Assembly: GCA_019348475.1 (NCBI GenBank)
Contig: JAHWJJ010000123.1
Span: 1-10,207 of the forward strand
DNA: 10,207 nt
Reading direction: 5' to 3'
DNA from: Gemmatimonadota bacterium
GTDB lineage: Bacteria; Gemmatimonadota; Gemmatimonadetes; Longimicrobiales; Longimicrobiaceae
Each line of letters opens with the position of its first letter. The stretch's first letter is position 1. The notes below the pieces were generated by a model. The model searched no databases. It was not told the origin of the DNA and was given only the letters and a program-made list of their open reading frames with translations. This document shows, piece by piece, positions 1-7,000 of the stretch. The position numbers and the translations under genes were made by a program.

Positions 1-387
1 GGGGAGGCCGCCCGCCAGCGCGCGCAGCCGCGCGACCACCGGCGCCACGGAGGCGCCGTCGTCGTCCCCCTCTTCGACGGCCGTCTCGATGCTCAGCTCC
101 AGCGCGTCGCAGGCGGCGAACAGCGCGTCCACCATCTCCGCGTCCGCCGTCATCCGCCCCAGCCGCACGCGGTCCAGCAGGTCTTCCATCTCGTGGGCCA
201 GGTCCGCCACGGCGCGGTAGCCCATGGTGGCCGACATCCCCTTGATGGTGTGCACCGCGCGGAACAGCCCCTCCACCGCCTCGCCGGAGCGCGGGTCGCC
301 CTCCAGGGTCAGCAGCAGGTGGTTGATGGCGGAGACGTGCTCGCGGGATTCGCTGAGGAACAGCTCCGCGTACTGGGACAATTCCAT
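1..387 (-). CDS. cheA: Chemotaxis histidine kinase CheA, N-terminal part (runs off the window)
   Basis: Only the first 129 residues are present; the frame is open to the left edge. They form a histidine phosphotransfer (Hpt) domain: an acidic N-terminal helix beginning MELSQYAELFLSES, then the phospho-acceptor His46 in AVHTIKGMSATMGY, then helix 3 with LAHEMEDLLDRVR. In CheA this His takes phosphate from the kinase domain and passes it to CheY. The kinase, dimerisation and CheW-like domains must lie outside the window. It is the third gene of a cheW-cheY-cheA run on the minus strand, 118 bp after cheY. No clear Shine-Dalgarno sequence precedes the ATG, which sits directly against a tandem/inverted repeat. 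A stand-alone Hpt protein cannot be excluded from this fragment, but the length after the domain and the neighbours favour CheA. Confidence 0.88.
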   Translation of the reverse strand, partial: MELSQYAELFLSESREHVSAINHLLLTLEGDPRSGEAVEGLFRAVHTIKGMSATMGYRAVADLAHEMEDLLDRVRLGRMTADAEMVDALFAACDALELSIETAVEEGDDDGASVAPVVARLRALAGGLP

Positions 388-388
388 A

Positions 389-503
389 GTGCGTCAGTGC
401 GTGAGTGCGTCAGTGCGGAAGCGGCTCGCGGCACGGGCCGGCCCCGGAGCGTGGGCCCCGCCGCCGGTTCTCCCGCACTCACGCACCGCCGCACTCACGC
501 ACT
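389..503. repeat. Inverted repeat built of 8-bp units between cheY and cheA
   Basis: On the plus strand positions 389-420 are four units of GTGCGT[C/G]A, the last degenerate. Positions 474-503 hold the reverse complement of the same unit in two blocks. The 14-bp arms at 396-409 and 490-503 are perfectly complementary, enclosing about 80 bp of GC-rich sequence. The element fills nearly the whole cheY-cheA gap, so in the minus-strand transcript it would fold into a long stem-loop ending one base before the cheA start. A role in tuning cheA translation or mRNA processing is possible but is only inferred. Confidence 0.8.
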
Positions 504-505
504 AC

Positions 506-868
506 TCAACCGAGAACGCGCTGCACCGCCTCCAGCACGCGAGACGGCTGGAAGGGCTTGACCACGAAGTCCTTGGCGCCGGCCTGGATGGCCTCGATCA
601 CCAGCGCCTGCTGGCCCATGGCGCTGCACATCAGGATGCGGGCGCCCGGGTCTTCCCTGGTGATCTCGCGCACCGCGTCGATGCCGCCCATGTCGGGCAT
701 CACGATGTCCATGGTGACCAGGTCGGGCTTGTGCTGCCGGTACTTCTCGACGGCCTGGACGCCCGTCTCGGCCTCGGCGACGATCTGGAATCCGGCCTGC
801 GTCAGGATGTCGCCGATCATCGTCCGCATGAAGATGGCGTCGTCGCAGATCAAGACGGTCTGGCTCAT
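506..868 (-). CDS. cheY: Chemotaxis response regulator CheY (single receiver domain)
   Basis: 120 residues, a stand-alone receiver domain of the usual CheY length with no output domain. Visible key residues are the acidic pair Asp9-Asp10 that binds Mg2+, the phospho-acceptor Asp54 in TMDIVMPDMGG, the switch Ser82 in MCSAMGQQ, and Lys104 followed by Pro105 in FVVKPFQ. CheA phosphorylates Asp54 and the phosphorylated protein binds the flagellar switch or another motility target. The ATG at 868 is chosen because the protein then starts directly at the first beta strand (MSQTVLICDD); the frame stays open 38 codons upstream but that part overlaps cheW. It lies 52 bp downstream of cheW in the same transcription direction. 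The sequence resembles the Bacillus/Thermotoga type of CheY. Confidence 0.93.
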   Translation of the reverse strand: MSQTVLICDDAIFMRTMIGDILTQAGFQIVAEAETGVQAVEKYRQHKPDLVTMDIVMPDMGGIDAVREITREDPGARILMCSAMGQQALVIEAIQAGAKDFVVKPFQPSRVLEAVQRVLG

Positions 869-920
869 TGGCGTCTGTTGGGGTGCCGGGTTGGGGCGCT
901 GGCGCCCGGAAAGTTCGGTT

Positions 921-1412
921 TCACGCGGAGAGGATGGGGGCGATGATCTCGTCGGGGTCCACGGCAACGAACACCTGCCCATCCGTTTCGCCCACGCCCC
1001 GCAGGTAGGCCCGGTCGATGCGCAGCGCCCGCAGCGTGGCGGCGGCGTCCTGCAGCGCCGCCGGGTCCACGTTCACGATGCGCGATACTTCCTCCACGGC
1101 CAGCCCCGCCAGCCGTCCCCGGTGCTCCACGATCACGATGCTGTGGTCCGGGGTGGCCGACGCGGCGTGCAGCCTGAGCCGCGCGCCCAGGTCGATGACC
1201 GTGACGATGCGCCCGCGCAGGTTGATCAGCCCGCAGACGTGGGGCCCGCTTCCCGGGAGCGGCGTGTACGGCCGGGCCGGGATGATCTCGCGGATGTGCT
1301 CGATGGCCACGGCGAACCGGTGCTCGCCCACCACCAGGAGCGCCATTCGCTCCAGAACGGCCTCGTCCTGGGTCTCCCCCAACGGTTCAGCCCGGGTGTC
1401 GGTCGGGAGCAT
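921..1412 (-). CDS. cheW: Chemotaxis coupling protein CheW
   Basis: 163 residues forming one CheW domain, close to the usual family length. It links chemoreceptors to CheA in the membrane-proximal signalling array. Visible signatures are the first beta strands (MALLVVGEHRFAVAIEHIRE, residues 23-42), the Pro-rich turn ARPYTPLPG, and the conserved GLINLRGRIVTVIDL block at residues 61-75, which in CheW contacts receptor and kinase. The hydrophobic strand SIVIVEH and the LAVEEVSRIVNV segment follow. The first about 22 residues are polar and could be dispensable; Met23 is an alternative start, but the upstream ATG is kept because the frame is open and non-overlapping. There is no strong ribosome binding site for either start. 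It is the promoter-proximal gene of the cheW-cheY-cheA set. Confidence 0.9.
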   Translation of the reverse strand: MLPTDTRAEPLGETQDEAVLERMALLVVGEHRFAVAIEHIREIIPARPYTPLPGSGPHVCGLINLRGRIVTVIDLGARLRLHAASATPDHSIVIVEHRGRLAGLAVEEVSRIVNVDPAALQDAAATLRALRIDRAYLRGVGETDGQVFVAVDPDEIIAPILSA

Positions 1413-1502
1413 CGGCGGCCTGGAGGTAACGCCCTGGAAGGTGAGCGCACAGTATAGCGGGGGCGCGGGGCGGCGGTCAAGAAAGGAGCGGCGGGGTGAA
1501 AC

Positions 1503-1566
1503 GGGTGAAGGGGTGAAGGGGTGAACGGGTGAACGGGTGAACGGGTGAACGGGTGAACGGGTGAGC
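1503..1566. repeat. Tandem repeat, eight units of GGGTGAAC-like 8-mer
   Basis: Eight contiguous 8-bp units run from 1503: two GGGTGAAG, five GGGTGAAC and one final GGGTGAGC. A further degenerate unit lies at 1494-1501, separated by one base. The unit is not a multiple of three and the array is upstream of cheW (about 90-155 bp from its start), so it is non-coding. Such an array is prone to slippage and could vary in length between strains. Confidence 0.95.
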
Positions 1567-1637
1567 GCGGGGGAGGGACGCGGGAGTCGGTGGCTGGGAC
1601 GTCGCGGGGAGGAGGCCGCAGGGTCCCTGACGAGCGC

Positions 1638-1673
1638 GGTCTCCGGCGCCAGGGATGGATGGCACCGGAGACC
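1638..1673 (-). terminator. Hairpin, distal copy, downstream of the Cys-rich peptide gene
   Basis: Arms at 1638-1650 (GGTCTCCGGCGCC) and 1661-1673 (GGCACCGGAGACC) pair over 13 positions around a 10-nt loop. The only non-Watson-Crick position is a G-U wobble in minus-strand RNA but a C-A mismatch in plus-strand RNA, which suggests a minus-strand function. The stem is the same as that of the hairpin at 1808-1840. There is no U tract, so calling it a terminator is tentative; a processing or stabilising stem is equally possible. Confidence 0.45.
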
Positions 1674-1807
1674 AGGGGGAGAGCAGGGCAGCTGTGCTGA
1701 TCCGCGAACGCCGTGGGGCGGCGGCGTTCACGTGCTGCGTTCAGCGCCTACTGGCAGTTGCACGTAGCGTCGCGCAGCGTGCCCCAGCAGCATTCGGTAA
1801 CGGCGTC

Positions 1808-1840
1808 GGGTCTCCGGCGCCCCGGGGGCGCCGGAGACCC
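1808..1840 (-). terminator. Strong hairpin just downstream of the Cys-rich peptide gene
   Basis: A perfect 13-bp inverted repeat (1808-1820 GGGTCTCCGGCGC against 1828-1840), extendable to 15 bp with a 3-nt loop. It starts 36 bases after the stop codon of the minus-strand peptide gene, the normal place for a terminator. No U tract follows, so termination may be weak or the stem may protect the 3' end of the short mRNA. The stem sequence recurs at 1638-1673. Confidence 0.55.
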
Positions 1841-1876
1841 GAGGGAGGGAACGGCGTGAAGGATTAGCTCACCAGC

Positions 1877-2059
1877 TCAGCACAGGCACGACCAGCCACC
1901 GTTGCAACTCTGCATGCAACTCAAGTCGCAGGTCTCCTGCCCAAACTCGGTGTGCGTCGTCCCGTAGTGCCCCACGACCGTCCCCCTCTCCGCGGACTGC
2001 TTGTCCGTAGCAAACGACTCCACCCTCAGTGCCTCGACGTTCAGCGTCAGCTTCTTCAT
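1877..2059 (-). CDS. Cys-rich precursor peptide, pinensin-family lanthipeptide-like
   Basis: 60 residues. The leader begins MKKLTLNVEALRVESFAT, which resembles the leader of pinensin-type class I lanthipeptide precursors found in Bacteroidetes and Longimicrobium-like genomes (from memory of the family). A mid-region RGTVVGH separates it from the core. The core has five Cys (44, 48, 52, 58, 60), and the first four are each directly preceded by Thr or Ser (T43, S47, S51, S57). Further Thr at 34, 35 and 37 offer dehydration sites, so lanthionine rings are plausible. The start is well set by a GGGAG ribosome binding site. Two related hairpins lie downstream. No dehydratase, cyclase, protease or transporter gene is visible, so it is an orphan precursor here; the enzymes would have to act in trans. 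An unmodified disulfide-rich peptide is the alternative, although there is no signal peptide. Confidence 0.72.
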   Translation of the reverse strand: MKKLTLNVEALRVESFATDKQSAERGTVVGHYGTTHTEFGQETCDLSCMQSCNGGWSCLC

Positions 2060-2065
2060 GGCGTG

Positions 2066-2070
2066 CTCCC
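2066..2070 (-). promoter_or_regulatory. Ribosome binding site of the Cys-rich peptide gene
   Basis: In minus-strand sense this reads GGGAG, followed by six bases and then the ATG at 2059. It fixes the 60-residue start and excludes the longer open frame that extends upstream with GTG at 2323. Confidence 0.75.
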
Positions 2071-2295
2071 GTGGTGGATGGGAAGGAACGGGGCACGTCG
2101 GCGGCCCCGGGCCAGCGCCGGAGTCCCTGAGCAAAAACTGAACCGAAAGGTGTAGCGCGCAGGCGCACGGCGCGGGCTCCCTGAGGTAAGGCTGGATCCC
2201 GCCAGGCCGCGGGCCCGGGCTGCGGGCTCGACCGGACCCGATCTGCTGCCGCCGGTCCACGCACGTGGGCGAACACCGGGAAGTTCGCGTCGATG

Positions 2296-2316
2296 CCAGA
2301 GAAGAATCTCCCCTGG
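2296..2316 (-). terminator. Possible terminator hairpin after rluD
   Basis: In minus-strand RNA, CCAGGGGAG and CUUCUCUGG-type arms pair over nine positions, two of them G-U wobbles, around a 3-nt loop. It starts 13 bases beyond the rluD stop codon. No U tract follows. It may separate the ileS-lspA-rluD unit from the peptide gene. Confidence 0.35.
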
Positions 2317-2329
2317 TCGCCACCGCCGT

Positions 2330-3304
2330 TCAGGTTCCGGCCGGCGCGGCCCCCCGCGCCCACTCGGCGGCAGCCTGGAGGTCCGGCGGCAACGGCGATT
2401 CGACGCGCATCGGCTCGCCGGTGCGCGGGTGGGTGAAGCGCAGTTCCGTCGCGTGCAGGAACTGGCGGGGGACGCGCTTCGCGAGGCCAGCGGCCCAGGC
2501 GCGCTCCGGGCCGCCGAACCCGCGGTGCCGGTCCGGCGCGTAGGTGCGGTCGCCCACCACGGGGTGGCCCAGGTGCAGCAGGTGCACGCGGATCTGGTGC
2601 GTCCTACCCGTATCCAGCTCGGCGCGAACGAGATCCGCCGCCCGCCAGCGCTCCAGGCGGATGAAGCGCGTCCGCGCCGCCCGGCCGCCGGGCACCACCG
2701 CCATCCGCTTGCGCTCCGTCGGGTGGCGGCCGATGGGCGCATCCACCGCCACCTCGTCGTCCGGAAGATGCCCCCACGCGGCGGCCAGGTACGCGCGCCG
2801 CACCCGCCGCGCCTTCAGCTCCGCCGAGAGCGCGCGGTGCGCGTCGTCGTGCTTGGCCACCACCATCAAGCCCGAGGTGTCCTTGTCCAGCCGGTGCACG
2901 ATCCCCGGCCGCAGCACCCCGCCGATCCCCGAGAGGTCGCCCACGGCGTGCAGCAGCGCGTTCACCAGCGTCCCCGTGGGAGTGCCGGGCGCGGGGTGCA
3001 CGACCAGCCCCGGCGGCTTGTCGATCACCAGCAGGTCGTCGTCCTGGTGGACGATGGCCAGCGGGATGGCTTCTGGGGCGAGGTGCGACGGCTGGGGCGG
3101 GGGGATGCGCACCTCCACGCGGTCGCCCGGGGCGGGGCGGTCGCGCTTTTTGGGAGCCGCGCCGTTCAGGGTGACGCGGCCCTCCGCGATCAGGTGCGCG
3201 GCGCGCGAGCGGCTGACGTCCAGGCGGGCCGCCAGCCAGCTGTCCAGCCGCTCGCCCGCCTCGTCCCCGGCAACCAGCTCCACCCGCTGCTCAGGCAACG
3301 CCAT
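2330..3304 (-). CDS. rluD: Large-subunit rRNA pseudouridine synthase, RluD family
   Basis: 324 residues, normal for RluD-type enzymes, which isomerise uridines to pseudouridine in helix 69 of 23S rRNA. An N-terminal S4 RNA-binding domain is visible (RLDSWLAARLDVSRSRAAHL, residues 19-38, continuing to about 65). It is followed by the RluA-type catalytic domain: LLVIDKPPGLVVHPAPG (91-107), then the signature HRLDKDTSGL with the catalytic Asp140, and GRTHQIRVHL (233-242). The C-terminus ends in an Ala/Pro tail. The start lies 12 bp downstream of lspA, so the two are very likely cotranscribed; lspA-rluD adjacency is common in bacteria. RluC or RluB-type specificity cannot be excluded by sequence alone, but the S4 domain plus lspA neighbour favours RluD. 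Confidence 0.93.
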   Translation of the reverse strand: MALPEQRVELVAGDEAGERLDSWLAARLDVSRSRAAHLIAEGRVTLNGAAPKKRDRPAPGDRVEVRIPPPQPSHLAPEAIPLAIVHQDDDLLVIDKPPGLVVHPAPGTPTGTLVNALLHAVGDLSGIGGVLRPGIVHRLDKDTSGLMVVAKHDDAHRALSAELKARRVRRAYLAAAWGHLPDDEVAVDAPIGRHPTERKRMAVVPGGRAARTRFIRLERWRAADLVRAELDTGRTHQIRVHLLHLGHPVVGDRTYAPDRHRGFGGPERAWAAGLAKRVPRQFLHATELRFTHPRTGEPMRVESPLPPDLQAAAEWARGAAPAGT

Positions 3305-3316
3305 CTGCGCGTGCCG

Positions 3317-3928
3317 TCAGTCGTCGTCCGCGCCGGCGTGTCGGCGGGCGCCCGGAGCCGCGCCGGGGGGCGACGCGGCGGCCTCCTTCTGCTGCTCCAG
3401 CGTCTGCTCCTCGCGCCACAGGCTCACGGCCAGCAGCAGGGCCCCCACCGTGACGCCGATGTCGGCCACGTTGAACACCGGCCAGCGCACGTTCCCCACG
3501 CCGAAATCGAAAAAGTCCACCACCCCGCGCGAGCTGCGGATGCGGTCGATCAGGTTGCCGATGGCCCCGCCGGTCACCAGCGCGATCGCCACCAGCCGCG
3601 TGCGGTCGCTCCACGGCGTCTGCCGGTACATCAGGTACAGCAGCACCGCCGCGGCGACGGGAAGAATGCTGAACGCGATGCGCGACCACTCGCCCAGGTG
3701 GATTCCGAACGCCGCGCCGCGGTTGAAGATGTACGTCAACCGAAAGAAGTCGCCCATCACCGGCACGGGAACCCACAGCGGCAGCGTGCGCTGCACCACG
3801 TACTTGGTCAGCTGATCCACCACGATCAGGCCGATGGTGAGCCCCAGGTACAGCGCCATCTTCTTGCGGGCCTCGTCCGGCGTGTCCGCTCGCACCACCG
3901 GCGGCGTATCCGTCATCGTGTCGCTCAT
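3317..3928 (-). CDS. lspA: Lipoprotein signal peptidase (signal peptidase II)
   Basis: 203 residues; an inner-membrane aspartyl protease that removes the signal peptide from diacylglyceryl prolipoproteins. The catalytic aspartates are visible as Asp128 in GGAIGNLIDRI and Asp156 in FNVADIGVT; the conserved VDQLTK (Asp38) in the first membrane helix and NRGAAFGI (69-76) are also present. Membrane segments lie near residues 24-44, 82-101, 109-127 and 152-171. A polar 22-residue N-terminal extension and an Ala/Pro/Asp-rich C-terminal tail of about 30 residues make it longer than the usual 160-170. The ATG at 3928 is chosen over a second ATG at 3916, which also fits; the longer open frame upstream runs through the simple repeat and is not credible. 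It sits between ileS and rluD. Confidence 0.94.
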   Translation of the reverse strand: MSDTMTDTPPVVRADTPDEARKKMALYLGLTIGLIVVDQLTKYVVQRTLPLWVPVPVMGDFFRLTYIFNRGAAFGIHLGEWSRIAFSILPVAAAVLLYLMYRQTPWSDRTRLVAIALVTGGAIGNLIDRIRSSRGVVDFFDFGVGNVRWPVFNVADIGVTVGALLLAVSLWREEQTLEQQKEAAASPPGAAPGARRHAGADDD

Positions 3929-3990
3929 CTGCTCACTGTCTGGATTGATCCACCCGTAACGCGGTGGTGCGCTCCTCCCGGTCCTCCACT

Positions 3991-4026
3991 CCCTTGTCCC
4001 CCTGTCCCCTCGTCCCCCTTGTCCCC
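3991..4026. repeat. Tandem repeat of CCCCTTGTC-like 8/9-mers between ileS and lspA
   Basis: Four imperfect units occur in a row: CCCTTGTC, CCCCTGTC, CCCTCGTC and CCCCTTGTC, followed by CCC. On the minus strand the unit is GACAAGGGG. It fills the centre of the 128-bp gap between the ileS stop and the lspA start, about 60-100 bp upstream of lspA. The array is strongly strand-biased (pyrimidine on plus). Confidence 0.85.
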
Positions 4027-4056
4027 GAACTGCGCGCGGAGCAGGAGAGCAACCCG

Positions 4057-7000
4057 TCATCCGGCGACGCGGGCGATCGCCACGGTGCCGGCGACGCCGT
4101 CCAGGTCCACCTCGCGCGACGCGTCGTATCCCTCGAAGTCCGTCACCGATCCCGTCTCCAGCTCCGTCGCCAGCGTTTCACCGGCCACGAACTCGCCCCA
4201 CTCGCGGCTCACGTCCAGGATCTCGCCGTCGCCAAAGATCCCCAGTCGAATGCGGTCCTGCACCTCCAGCCCCGTCTCCTTGCGCAGGTTCTGCACCCGG
4301 TTCACGAGCTCGCGCGCCAGCCCCTCCAGCCGCAGCTCCGGTGTGATCGTGGGGTCCAGCGCCACGGTGAACCCCGCCTCGTCCGCCGTGGCAAAGCTGC
4401 CCCGCGCGCTCTGCACGATGTCGAAGTGCTCCGCGATCACATCGAACGCCTCCCCGTCCGCCTGCACCTTCAGCGGCTCGCCGCGGCGGAAGGCGGCCAG
4501 CACCGCCGACTCCAGCCCGCGGATGGCCTCCGCCACCTTCGGAGTGAGTTTCCCGAACACGGCGCCCAGCGCCTTGAAGTTCGGCTTCGCGCTGAACGTC
4601 ACCAGCTCCTCGGCGGCGTGCATGAACTCCACCGTGCGCACGTTCAGCTCGTCGCGCAGGATTGCGAGCAGCGCGTCGTCCACCTGGTAGCCGTCCGGGA
4701 CCACGGCGTACAGCGTCCCCAGCGGCTGGCGCACGCGAATGCCCACGGAATCCCGCGCCGCGCGGCCCAGCGTGGACAGCGTGCGGACCGCCTGCATCCC
4801 CCGCTCCAGCCGTGCGTCCACCGAGGCCACATCCACCGCCGGGAAATCCGCCAGGTGCACGCTGCCGCCCGTCAGCGCGCGGTGCAGCCAGTCGGAAAGG
4901 AAGGGGGCGAACGGCGCCATCAATCGCGACACCGCCACCAGCGCCTGGTGCAGCGTGGCGAAGGCGGCGCGGGTGTCCGCCGCGTCCGCGGAGCCCCAGA
5001 AGCGGTCGCGCGAGCGGCGGACGTACCAGTTGCTCAGGTCGTCCACCACGAATTCCGCCACGGTGCGGACCGCGTGCGTCAGGTTGTACGCCTCCAGGTC
5101 TTCCGTGACCTCCGCCGTCACCGTCGCCAGGCGCGAAAGGAGCCAGCGGTCCAGCAGCGAGCGCTCCGCGGGCGCGTCCGCATCCGCCGTCCATCCCTCC
5201 AGTCCCGCGTACATGGCGAAGAAGCGGTACGTCTGGCGCAGCGTGTCGAACGTCTTGCGCTGCACCTCCTTTACGCCCTCGGGATCGAAGCGCTTGGGAA
5301 GCCAGGGGTTGGACGACGACAGCAGGTACCAGCGGATGGTGTCGGCGCCAAAGCGGTCGATCGCCTCCCACGGGTTCACGATGTTGCCGCGGGACTTGCT
5401 CATCTTGAGCCCCTTGTCGTCCAGCAGCATGTCGTTCACCACCACGTTGCGGTACGACGGCCCCCGGCCGAGGAGCGTCGAGATCGCCAGGAGCGAGTAG
5501 AACCACCCGCGCGTCTGGTCCACCCCCTCGCAGATGAACTCCGCGGGAAACTGCCGCTCCTGCCGCTCGCGGTTCTCGAACGGGTAGTGGTGCTGGGCGA
5601 ACGGCATCGATCCCGAGTCGAACCAGACGTCGATCACCTCCGGCGTGCGACGCATGGTCCCCCCGCACTGCTCGCACGGCCACTGCAGCTCGTCCACGTA
5701 CGGGCGATGCGGATCGGGAAGCTGGCTGAGCCCCGTCTTCTCCCGCAGCTCGTCGAAGGATCCGATGAAGTGGAGGTGCGAGGGGTCGCGGTCGCACACC
5801 CAGGCGGGGAGCGGGGTGCCCCAGTAGCGGTTGCGGCTGATGGCCCAGTCCACGTTGTTCTCCAGCCACTCGCCAAAGCGGCCGGCGCCGATCTCCGGGG
5901 GAAACCACCGGGTCTCGGCGTTATTGGCCAGCAGATGGTCGCGCACGGCGGTGGTGCGGATGAACCACGAGTCGCGCGCCATGTACAGCAGCGGGCTCTG
6001 GCACCGCCAGCAGTGCGGGTAGCTGTGCTCCTCGCGCGACGAGCGGAACACCCGGCCGCGGCGCTTGAGCTCGATCACCAGGTCGGTGTCGGCGTCCTTG
6101 ACGAACACGCCGCCCACCAGCGGGATGTCTTCCCTGAACCGCCCGCGCTCGTCCACGGGCATGATGATGGGAAGCCCCACCTCCTGCCCCAGCCGGTAGT
6201 CGTCCGCGCCGAACGCCACCGCGGTGTGCACGATCCCCGTGCCGTCCTCCGCCGAAACCCACTCCGCGCCGTACACCTTCCACGCGCGCGCCACCGTCTG
6301 CGCGTCGAACCCCACGGGATGCGCCCAGTCCAGCGGCCGCTGGTACGCCAGCCCGATCAGCTCGGACGCGGGAAAGGTGCGCGCCACGGCGTCCTCGGAG
6401 CCGAACAGCGGCGCCACGCGCGCGCGCGCCAGGACGTAGCGGTGCCCCTCGTGCTCCACCTCGGCGTACTCCAGCTCCGGGCTGACCGCCAGCGCCACGT
6501 TGCTGACCACGGTCCACGGCGTGGTGGTCCAGACCAGGAACTCGCGGCCGTCCGGCTCGCCATCCGCCCCCAGCACGGGGGCGGTAAAGAAGAGCGACGG
6601 GTCCTTGACGTCCTTGTAGCCCTGCGACAGCTCGTGCGAGGAGAGTCCCGTTCCGCAGCGCGGGCAGTACGGCAGCACCTTGTGCCCGCGGTAGAACAGC
6701 CCGCGCTCGCTGATCTGCTTCAGCAGCCACCACACGGATTCGATGTAGTCCGCGTGATAGGTGACGTACGGCTTCGAGTAGTCCAGCCAGTAGCCGATGC
6801 GGGCGGAAAAGCGCTCCCACTCGTCCGTGTAGGTGAGCACGCTTTCGCGGCACACCTCGTTGAAGCGGGCGATGCCGAGCGCCTCGATCTCGCGCTTGCC
6901 GCTGATCCCCAGCTTTTTTTCGGCCTCGATCTCCACCGGCAGGCCGTGCGTGTCCCACCCCGCCATGCGCGGCACCCACCGCCCCTGCATGGTGCGGAAG

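Larger units (their letters stand above)
1413..1876. other. Gene-free region between cheW and the Cys-rich peptide gene
   Basis: No credible gene was found on either strand. The region holds an 8-bp tandem repeat (1503-1566), two related strong hairpins (1638-1673 and 1808-1840), and a shorter perfect 8-bp inverted repeat (arms 1706-1713 and 1722-1729). The cheW promoter should lie in its left part, but I see no convincing -35/-10 pair. Confidence 0.6.

Noticed and set aside
1477..1731. 84-residue minus-strand frame with repeated HPFTRSP
   Set aside because: The peptide repeat is only the translation of the 8-bp DNA tandem repeat, which shifts frame every unit.
2429..4690. 753-residue open frame on the plus strand
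   Set aside because: It is antisense to rluD, lspA and the end of ileS. It is very rich in Arg, His, Pro and Val as expected for GC-rich antisense frames, and has no recognisable domain.
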